The notes under the pieces: generated by a model | Told to the model about the DNA's origin: nothing | Databases searched by the model: none | The model's input: only the letters and a program-made list of their open reading frames with translations | Source: Cephalopachus bancanus | Taxonomy: Eukaryota > Chordata > Mammalia > Primates > Tarsiidae | NCBI GenBank assembly: GCA_027257055.1 | Contig: JAPVLO010000161.1 | Coordinates: 6,092,501-6,156,500 of the forward strand | Length of the DNA stretch: 64,000 bases | Direction: 5' to 3' | Position numbers and translations under genes: made by a program | Shown here: positions 36,420 through 64,000 of the stretch, piece by piece | Position numbering within the stretch: the stretch's first letter is position 1 | How the letters are laid out: the number at the start of each line of letters is the position of its first letter

Positions 36420-36940
36420 TGTACTCTGGGAAAAGTCATCGTCTGAAGTCAGTAGAGGACTGTTGAGTACTTGGCGCAGAACATGATACGCCAAAATGAA
36501 GGCCCGGGCAGCAAAAGTGTTTCTCTGAGTCCTCCGGCCCTCCTGTCTCTTCGCATTTCCCCCAGAAGCGAGCCATGGAAGCTAGAATCTTCTCAAGGCG
36601 GGTCATAGCACCCAGAGCCCCTTTTCCCCAAAGCCAGCCATAAAACCTAAAAATATTACTCCAACTTTCCCCCAGCCTTTCTGTGTATAAACTGGCCATA
36701 CAGAAATGATCTGACCTACCTATTCCAGAGAGTTCTGCCCCCAACCCAGAAAGAAGGAATGCTGCTCAGAGAGGCCAAGCAGAATCTAAACAGACAGGCC
36801 TTGCTGGGTTTCCCAACTCATTCGAATCGTGCCCTTTTTGTTCGATCGTAGTTCTACCTAAGCATAAACGTGGACAATTTCCCATATAGCTTTAGGTCTT
36901 CATTCTGAAGGTCTCTGTTTCATGTAAGACTGTGATCAAG
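36420..36940. other. Unresolved stretch, LTR-like wording
   Basis: 'ccataaaacctaaaaatatt' and 'gtgtataaactggcc' resemble LTR promoter regions, but no ends or second copy were found. No gene was recognised. Confidence 0.25.
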
Positions 36941-36942
36941 GC

Positions 36943-37230
36943 GGGCTGGGTTGCTCAGCCTGTAATCCCGCTCCTTGGGAGGCTGAGCTAAGTGGATTGC
37001 TGAGCCCGCGGGTTCGAGACCCGCCTGGGCAACTTGATGAGACCTCATCTCTACAATAAATCAAAAATTAGCCGGGCGTGGTAGCACGCACCTGTAGTTC
37101 CAGCTCCTTGGAAGGCGGAGGCGGAAGGATCGCCGGAGCCCAGCAGGTCGAGGCTGCGGTGGCCGGGAGCGGCCACTGCACTCCAGTCTGGGCGACACAG
37201 TGAGACTCCAACTCAAAAAAAGAAAAAAAA
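36943..37230 (+). mobile_element. Alu, type A
   Basis: 'gactgtgatcaa' flanks both sides. Confidence 0.9.
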
Positions 37231-37259
37231 GACTGTGATCAAATAAATTGGTATGCCTT

Positions 37260-38442
<1,183 letters not shown>

Positions 38443-38469
38443 GCCTTTTCTCCTGTTACTCTGCGTTTT

Positions 38470-38755
38470 TCATTTATTTATTTATTTATTTATATTTATT
38501 TTTTGAGTCAGAGTCTCACTCTGTCGCCCAGACTGGAGCGCAGTGGCCGCTCCCGGCCACCGCAGCCTCGACCTGCTGGGCTCTGGCGATCCTTCCGCCT
38601 CAGCCTTCCGAGTAGCTGGAATTACAGGCGCGCGCTACCATGCCCGGCTGATTTTTTGATTTATTGTAGAGATGAGGTCTCGCTGCCCAGGCGGGTCTCG
38701 AACCCGCGGGCTCAGGCAATCCACTCACCTCAGCCTCCCAAGGCGCGGGATTTCC
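38470..38755 (-). mobile_element. Alu, type B, with (ATTT)n
   Basis: Has 'ctcgctgcccaggcggg'; lacks the last ~20 bp of consensus. Confidence 0.85.
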
Positions 38756-38803
38756 GCAGATGTTTATTTTCTTCCTTTGGGATTGTTTTTAACTGAGATC
38801 CTC

Positions 38804-39363
38804 TAGGTGTACAAGGGGGAGCCCCCAAAAAACCTGGGCTTTATTTATAAAAATTGTGCATTTATTCTTACATGTTTAAACTGTAGTCACCTCCAAAGTA
38901 CTCTCCACTGATGCAATACACTTGTTGAAACACTTTTTCCACTGCTCGAAACAGTTTTTGAAATCGTCAATTTTGATGCCTTCTTTAGTGCTTCTGCCGT
39001 TTTTTGTTTCACCTCTTCCACATTGGCAAAATATTTCCCTTTGGGGACTTTTTCATTGGGAAAACAAAAAAAGTTTGCTCAAGGTGAGAGCGGATGAATA
39101 GGGAGGGTGGGGCATGGCGTTTTTTGGGTCAAAAAACTGCTGAACACTCAAGAGAGGTCTGGGCAGCTGTGTTGTCATAATGGAAGAACCAGTCACCTGT
39201 TTGCCACAACTCAGGCTGTTTTTTCTGCAGATTGTGACACAGTCTTCTCAAAAATTGTCAGATAAAAACTTGGGTTGACTGCTTGATCTGGAGGAGCCAG
39301 TATAAGGGGCCTGCTCTCCAAAAAGATAATTCCATTTTTTTGGAGAGTTCCCCCTTATATCAT
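38804..39363 (-). mobile_element. Internally deleted mariner element, copy B
   Basis: Same family as copy A in the opposite direction. The ends are 'gtgtacaagggggagccccc' and 'agttcccccttatat'. The - strand reads decayed transposase C-terminal sequence (NVEEVKQKTAEALK). It shares the same 5' junction ('gcaggccccttata') as copy A. Confidence 0.75.
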
Positions 39364-39407
39364 ATTTATAAGGGATGTTTAGAACTTGTATCAAAATAGG
39401 GTACGAC

Positions 39408-39700
39408 CGTTGGGGCTTGGCGGCTCAGCCTGTAATCCCAGCACTTTGGGAGGCCGAGGCGAGTGGACTGCCTGAGCCTGTGGGTTCGGGTCCCACCTGG
39501 GCAACTTGGCAAGACCTCATCTCTACAATAAATCAAAAATTAGCCGGGCGTGGTAGCACACACCTGTAGTTCTGGTTACTTGGAAGACTGAGACGGAAGG
39601 ATCGCCAGAGCCCAGCAGGTCGAGGCTGTGGTGGCTGGGAGCGGCCACTGCACTCCAGTCTGGGCGACAGAGCGAGACTCCAACTCAAAAAAAAAAAAAG
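39408..39700 (+). mobile_element. Alu, type A
   Basis: Full dimer with an A18 tail. Confidence 0.85.
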
Positions 39701-39997
39701 AAAGTATGATGAGAAATCTGTAGTGAATTCCTGTAATTTTATGCTAGCTGGACATCCACTGGAAGCACGAGTTGGACTCCCTCCCTCTCGACGGCCTCCG
39801 GTTCTCTCTCCCAGCCTCCAGGTCCTCAGGCTGATCCATGTCTGCCTTGTGCAACTACTGCGCCCCAGTGACCATTTCCCTGTGGAAGTGCTTGAGGCTT
39901 CCCCGACCCCCACACCTCACACAGATGATGCCGATATGCCACAGCCATCACCTCTCCGTCACCAGATGACTGCCTGGAACTCATGTCTGCTTGCCTT

Positions 39998-40290
39998 TTT
40001 TTTTTTTTTAACGAGGAATACATTTTTTTTCCTCTTTTAATTTTTATTTAAAATTGTGGGGTACAATTCAGGGCTAGGTATACAAATATTCACCGTGCAG
40101 GTACCCTTGTTCTGAGGTGTGCCCCTCCTTCCTCAGGCAGATATCGACCCCTGTCAGTCCCACCTCTCCAATGCCCCATCTGCCTCCCTGCAGTTTCCCA
40201 CCACTTTCAGAAACAAAGAGCTGAGGATCACATGTTCTCACTCATAAGTGGACCTCGAACAACTACTGCAATACTATAAGAAAAGGCCTG
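39998..40290 (-). mobile_element. 5'-inverted short L1 insertion
   Basis: The - strand ends with the lineage's L1 tail (ccctgaattgtaccccac, then A-rich). The upstream portion, 40229-40262 'atgttctcactcataagtgg', is L1 3' UTR in the opposite direction. The flanks repeat 'ctgcttgc'. Confidence 0.65.
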
Positions 40291-40659
40291 CTTGCTTTAA
40301 ACCCCCCAATTAAAACTCCCCTTGGGGAAAACCCGTTGGGATAATGCCCTGGATCGCAAGGAATGTGCTGGCCCAGAGGTCTCTTTCTCTCCCTGCCTGC
40401 ACTCCCTGACCGTCTGGGTGACCTCCAGGCAGGCCACGTACCCCCCAGGACTTGTAAGTAATGAAACTTTTATTTCCATCTTGTGTCTCTCCTAGTCATT
40501 GAAGGGGTGCCCTCCATCTAAATTAAAACAAAATTATAATGTGGAATTGAAAAAAAGGATTTTTCACAGGCAGTTGTGAAAACAAGAGAAAAACAGCAGG
40601 TTCTCTCAAGGGTTAGTTTGGAGAGCAAAGGTGTTCTAAGGCCTGTAAAAAGTGGTAGG
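40291..40659. other. Intergenic, possible LTR remnant
   Basis: 40300-40510 has wording like an LTR 3' half ('gaaacttttatttccatc', 'gtgtctctcctagtcattg'), but no partner copy or ends were found. Confidence 0.25.
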
Positions 40660-40968
40660 GACCGGGGTGCGGTGGCTTGTGCCTATAACCTCAGCACTTT
40701 GGTAGGCTGACGCAGGAGGATCAAATGAGGCCAGGAGTTTGAGACCAGCCTGGGCAACATAGTGAGATCCCATCTGTACAAAAAACTTAAAATATTAGCC
40801 AGGCATGGTCGTGTGCACCTGTAGTCCCAGCTACTCTGGAGGCTAAGGCAGGAGGATCGTTTAAGCTCAACAATTCGAGTCTGCAGTGATCTATGACCAG
40901 ACCACTGCACACCAGCACAGCAGCCTGACAGAGCTAGGCCTTGCCTCTTAAAAAACAAAACCAAACAA
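40660..40968 (+). mobile_element. Alu, J-like
   Basis: 'aaaagtggtaggga' flanks both sides. Confidence 0.85.
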
Positions 40969-41033
40969 AAAGTGGTAGGGATGCCTTAGCATGGAACACT
41001 TGCTTCATGAAATAGCCTTAAAAGCCTTAAACG

Positions 41034-41335
41034 CGGTCAGGCACAGTGGCTCATGCCTGCAATCCCAGTACTTTGGGAAGCGGAGGCGAGAGGATTGCCT
41101 GAGTTCAGGGGTTCAAGACTAAATTGGGCAAGAAGGCGAGACCTCACCTCTACAATAAATCAAAAAATTAGCTGGGTGCAGTGATGTATGCCTGTAGTTC
41201 CAGCTACTTGGAAGGCTGAGGTGGAAGGATCACCTGAGCCCAGCAGGTCGTGGCTGCGGTGGCCGTGAGTGTGCCCCTGCACTCCAACCTGGGCAACACA
41301 GTGAAACTCCGACTCTAAAAACAAACCGAAAAACT
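41034..41335 (+). mobile_element. Alu, older type A-like
   Basis: Full dimer. Confidence 0.8.
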
Positions 41336-41454
41336 CTCAAACACATGGTAAATGAAAATGAGTTGGCTTGCATAATATTCACTAGACTTATACATCCAAT
41401 GAATGGAAAATGAGTGTGAAAGTTTTAAATATTGCCAGTGAAAATTAATAGTGA

Positions 41455-41525
41455 TTATACAATACAAATACAAATACAATAATGCAAATACAAATACAAA
41501 TACAATAATCAATACAATAATGATT
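41455..41525 (+). repeat. (AAATAC)n / AATAC simple repeat
   Basis: About ten imperfect units. Confidence 0.85.
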
Positions 41526-41639
41526 CATTCTACTACAGGTGTTTCAGTAAAAGGATTTGACAAACTGAGCAGGAATTGCTGAAACAAAGCGATAACTTCA
41601 TAAACCAGCTTACTACTAAAATGTTCTTATCAAAGGCTG

Positions 41640-42830
41640 CCAGTTACCACTATGTTGCTAACTCAGTGTTTGGACATCGTCTTACCAGGCCTCTTGGCAG
41701 CATTCGGCACAGGTGATCTCTACTCATCTTGGATGTACTTTCTTCACTTGGGACTCATGAAACCCCACTTTGTTTTCCTGGTGGTTTCTTAGATCTCCTT
41801 TGCCGGTTCCACCCCACCTTGGTCCTCTTCTCCACCTCGACTCACTCCCTGAGGAGCTCATCTAGCCTCACTTTAAATTCAATATGCGGACAAACGTGTA
41901 TCTCCAGGCCAGACTGCTCTCTTGAATTCCAGACTCACAGAACTTGACATCTGTACTTGGTATCTCCACCTGGATATGTGCAGAGACATCTCATGTTCAA
42001 CATGAGTAAAACAGAATTCCTTACCTTCACTCCTCCAAATCTGTCCCACCTTCAGCATTCCCCTTCCCCTCCAGCGGCTCATGCCAAAAACCTAATTTAC
42101 TTTTTATTTTACTCTTTCACTCACACTCCACAATCACTCAGGAACTCATGGTGGCTCTGCAATCAAAATATTTTGGGAATCTGACCACTCCCCCTACTTC
42201 TAATGCCATCCCTAATCCAAGTCACCATTTAAAATGTAAGATCAGCCGGGCTCGGTGGCTCAGCCTGTAATCCCGCGCCTTGGGAGGCTGAGGTGAGTGA
42301 ATTGCCTGACCCTGAGGGTTCGAGACCCGCCTGGGCAACTTGGTGAGACCTTATCTCTACAATAAATCAAAAAATTAGCCGGGCGTGGTAGCGCGTGCCT
42401 GTAGTTCCAGCTACTCGGAAGGCTGAGGCAGAAGGATCGCCTGAGCCCAGCAGGTCGAGGCTGCGGTGGCCGGGAGCGGCCACTGCACTCCAGTCTGGGC
42501 GACAGAGTGAGACTCCAACTCAAAAAATAAATAAAATGTAAGATCACACCTTTCTTCTGCTCGAAAGCCACCAGTGGATCCCACCTCAGAGAAAAAGCCA
42601 AGGTCTTCCTAACAGCCTCCAACTTCCAACAACTTCTCTGAGCTCATCTCCTACCATGCTCTCCCTCTTCTGCTCCAGCCACAGTGGCTTCTGCTGTTCC
42701 CAGCACACACCAGGCCCTACCCTCCTTGGGTCTATGCCACAGTCACGCCCTCACCACGGAGGGATGTCCCCCCAGACACTGGCCAGCTTCCTCACCTTCA
42801 ATCCTTTGCCGCGAGCTATTTTACAAGAGG
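41640..42830 (+). mobile_element. L2 fragment, sense, split by a type A Alu
   Basis: It is collinear with the L2 ORF end: 'gagctcatctcctaccatgc' near 42640 and 'ctgctccagccacagtggc' near 42670. The Alu at 42244-42537 duplicated 'aaaatgtaagatca'. Confidence 0.6.
42244..42537 (+). mobile_element. Alu, type A, in L2
   Basis: 'aaaatgtaagatca' flanks both sides. Confidence 0.9.
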
Positions 42831-42915
42831 GATAGGATCGTTCTCAGCACAAGCTCATTAAAAAAAAAGAATCCCAAACATGTAATATGTGAAAATTAAG
42901 TGATTTTTATTGACC

Positions 42916-42989
42916 TTTTTTTTGAAAGTAGGATTTATTGAGAAGACAGAAAAGCTCCCACAGTGGGAGGGGACCTGAAGGGGTTGCTC
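42916..42989 (-). mobile_element. Short poly(A) retroposon, copy 4 (best preserved)
   Basis: It has a full core with palindrome, AATAAA and an 8-nt A tail (T run at 42916-42923). It is flanked by 'gatttttattgac' and 'gattttactgac'. It sits just beyond the NIPSNAP2 3' end. Confidence 0.65.
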
Positions 42990-44069
42990 GATTTTACTGA
43001 CTTCTGTATGTTCTTGGAGAAAACCATTCACATGTGAAAGTTTGGCATTTGATACTGAGATTTATTCACACTTTATCTTACACATAAATTCTTTATTGTG
43101 GGGCAGACACAATTTTTCATCTCAACAAGATTTTCACAAGATTACAGTCACAAAATTGGCACACTATATTTAAAAAAACTAAATCGTAGAGCTAGACAAA
43201 GTATGCAGTTTTATGCCCATTTAAATCTCAGCATGCAACACGCTTCATACATGATCTTGGAAATATCTGCTGTGAGCTTACTAAAATATTAACCAGAGAA
43301 GGTCTGAGGTCACAAATGATTGTTTACAAAATAAAACCTCCTTTCCTAGTGCTACTCATTTTATTATAGAAAAATATCACAAATAAAAATTAGTGCTATT
43401 CAAGGTGTTCATTTCAAAATCACACATGACACATAGGCGCAAGCCATTTTTTTCTCTTTCACATAGAGACATCAGAATATACTCTGTGAAGACTGGATTA
43501 CTGATTAAATGTACCTTGCCACAACTACCAGCTTGGTAATGACACACTGTTTACCATACTGATTAAACATAATGAATTAAAACATTTGCAGGTATTGGGC
43601 ACATGCGTGATTTGTTCCTAGTTTGAGACTCAGAGAAAAACTGCTAGAGAAACATGACAAAATTTGTATTTCTTCCTGATACAAGAAATTTGTCTACAAA
43701 TCTGTAATTATAAAACAGATTTGCTTTTTATAAAGAAGTGGATAATTTTTCCATGGTTGGAATCTTATTTAGAGTGATTCAAATTTTAATCTGGACGCCT
43801 CTGGAGGGGGGAGTGGTGGCTAAGTACTGTAAGGCAGACTCGGACAAACATAGGGATGATTCGAAGAGGACAACAGAGCACTATCACAACCAAACTGCCA
43901 TCGTTTCCTTTCTTGTGGTGATGTAAATTTTAAAGAAAAGAGTCTCTCAGAAGCTATATACAGCAGTTCACACCTCGGTGTTCCTTTTTCACTTGATGTA
44001 CAATCAAAATCAGTTTTTGACAGATGCTCGTCACGCACGTGTATGCAGGCACACAGAAACGCTACAGCT

Positions 44070-62833
<18,764 letters not shown>

Positions 62834-64000
62834 CTTAAAGAGAAGAAACAGCAACACAAATTAAACAACAAACAAAATTTTACCAGGTAGATAACACATG
62901 ATCAGTAGCAGGCGAAAGGCCACCTACTGTGTGTTCTCAGAACATATTTATGATAAAATGACGTGCAGAATTAACGTTTTAGTTGAATTCTATTGTATTC
63001 TAACACCCACTAATTGGAAGCTTAGGTTTCTGATACCCCAACTATCCAGAAGTGTTGTAAGCAATTCAAGAATAATGATAAAAATGATAAAGAAGGGCCA
63101 AAGGTTCCAAAATTTCAGGATCTATGGGTTTACTATTTCAGGAAAAAACAAAACACTTAGTAATGTGATGTTTATAAAAGCTAAGTTCTGCTGGTTCCAA
63201 AGACAGGAAGAACGAGAGACATGGGAATAGAAAAGATCATGGAAGAAATAAGAGTGATGGAAAGGAAAGGAAGTAATGTCTAAGACAAAGGCAGACAACA
63301 GAAGCGGCACCAGCAGACAGAGGTAACAGGAGCAGAGAACACGGTGGCCTTAAGGAAGAAGACAGAGTTAGAACACAACACAGTCTGGAAGCAACCCCAA
63401 CCTCCAACAGTCCCAAAGGGCATCAATATGGCAGAAGAATCAAAATTAAAGATACAACATGAAGCATAAATTAAGTTCTGCTCAATATGACCAGCAGAGG
63501 GGATGTGAGAGGTTTCACAGTCTCACACTGAACACACCAAACAATTCATTCCCACTGACTGTGCAGAAGCAGTGGCAAAGCCATGGCAGTTCATGGGAGT
63601 GTGTTAATTTAACAAAGGTGTCAGAGCAGAGCTTGGTTCCATGGAAACCTTTCTATGGTATGGATCTAAGGTACAGGGATAGGCAAAGGGAAGAGGCATA
63701 ACTGTTTCATACCAAGAGAAAAGCTAAAACCCACATACCTTTTGTATAGAAAAATTATGATGAAAAAGTACAGTACAGATTCAATAATGGATGCAAAAGA
63801 ATATAGAGTTAGAAACTGAACCTATTCAAATTATTTGCTAACAATAAGTGATACTAAGCTAGTGATCATCACTAGATGTTGGCACTACAGGACTTGGTGT
63901 ATATGACTAGTTAACAGAAAACAGTTACAAACAGCCTAAATCTAACTAAATAAAAACCAATAGGTCTTTATGGCTCAGTATAATGACCACATCAAGTGCA
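62834..64000. other. NIPSNAP2: NIPSNAP2 intron to window edge
   Basis: The preceding exon (encoding the region ending in NKIC) was searched for on the - strand and not found, so it lies beyond 64000. Confidence 0.6.

Noticed and set aside
41455..41525. CRISPR-like regular repeats
   Set aside because: It is a hexanucleotide microsatellite in a vertebrate genome, with no spacers.
62834..64000. Next upstream NIPSNAP2 exon
   Set aside because: No stretch encoding the expected residues was found on the - strand, so it was not called.

Overview
This is vertebrate nuclear DNA from a primate. It is packed with dimeric 7SL-type Alu elements (more than 60 copies or fragments), old L1 and L2 fragments, ERV LTRs and mariner fossils. 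It holds two split protein genes that I recognise at residue level: PSPH (phosphoserine phosphatase, + strand) and the 3' part of NIPSNAP2/GBAS (- strand). They converge tail to tail about 11 kb apart, which from memory matches human 7p11.2. The Alus are not human AluS/AluY and do not carry the usual lemur or galago right-arm sequence. They share derived features ('gggttcgagacccgcc', 'ctacaataaatca', 'gagactccaactc'). With a shared mariner family and LTR family, this makes a tarsier (Carlito/Tarsius) my best guess, but that is inference.

Layout. 1-12.7 kb: repeat-rich flank dominated by a long antisense L1 (about 1.4-8.9 kb) broken by Alus, a sense L1, an ERV LTR and tiny poly(A) retroposons. 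12.75-13.25 kb: CpG island with GC boxes and a splice donor, the likely PSPH promoter and first exon. 13.2-24.7 kb: 5' introns with one good candidate untranslated exon (15259-15394). 24.7-31.9 kb: the five PSPH coding exons, giving an intact 225-residue protein, and the 3' UTR. 31.9-43.05 kb: intergenic space with two mariner copies, a GC-rich island (34.5-36.06 kb) interrupted by two tandem Alus, an ERV LTR with its own Alu, and a 5'-inverted L1. 43.05-64 kb: NIPSNAP2 on the - strand. Seven exons (including a 32-nt microexon) encode about residue 93 to the C-terminus; the 5' exons lie beyond the right edge.

Function. PSPH carries out the last step of L-serine synthesis in the cytosol. NIPSNAP2 is a mitochondrial protein linked to mitophagy signalling. 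Nothing suggests joint regulation beyond being convergent neighbours.

Alu naming used below. Type A reads 'gggcaacttggcgagacc' and 'gtagttccagct'. Type B lacks 'aacttgg' (it reads 'gggcagcgagacc') and has 'gtaattccggct'. Intermediates have A on the left arm and B on the right. 'J-like' marks older copies close to the ancestral consensus. Repeat boundaries were read by eye and may be off by 10-20 bp. No toxin gene and no intact viral gene was seen; the ERV remains are LTR-only.
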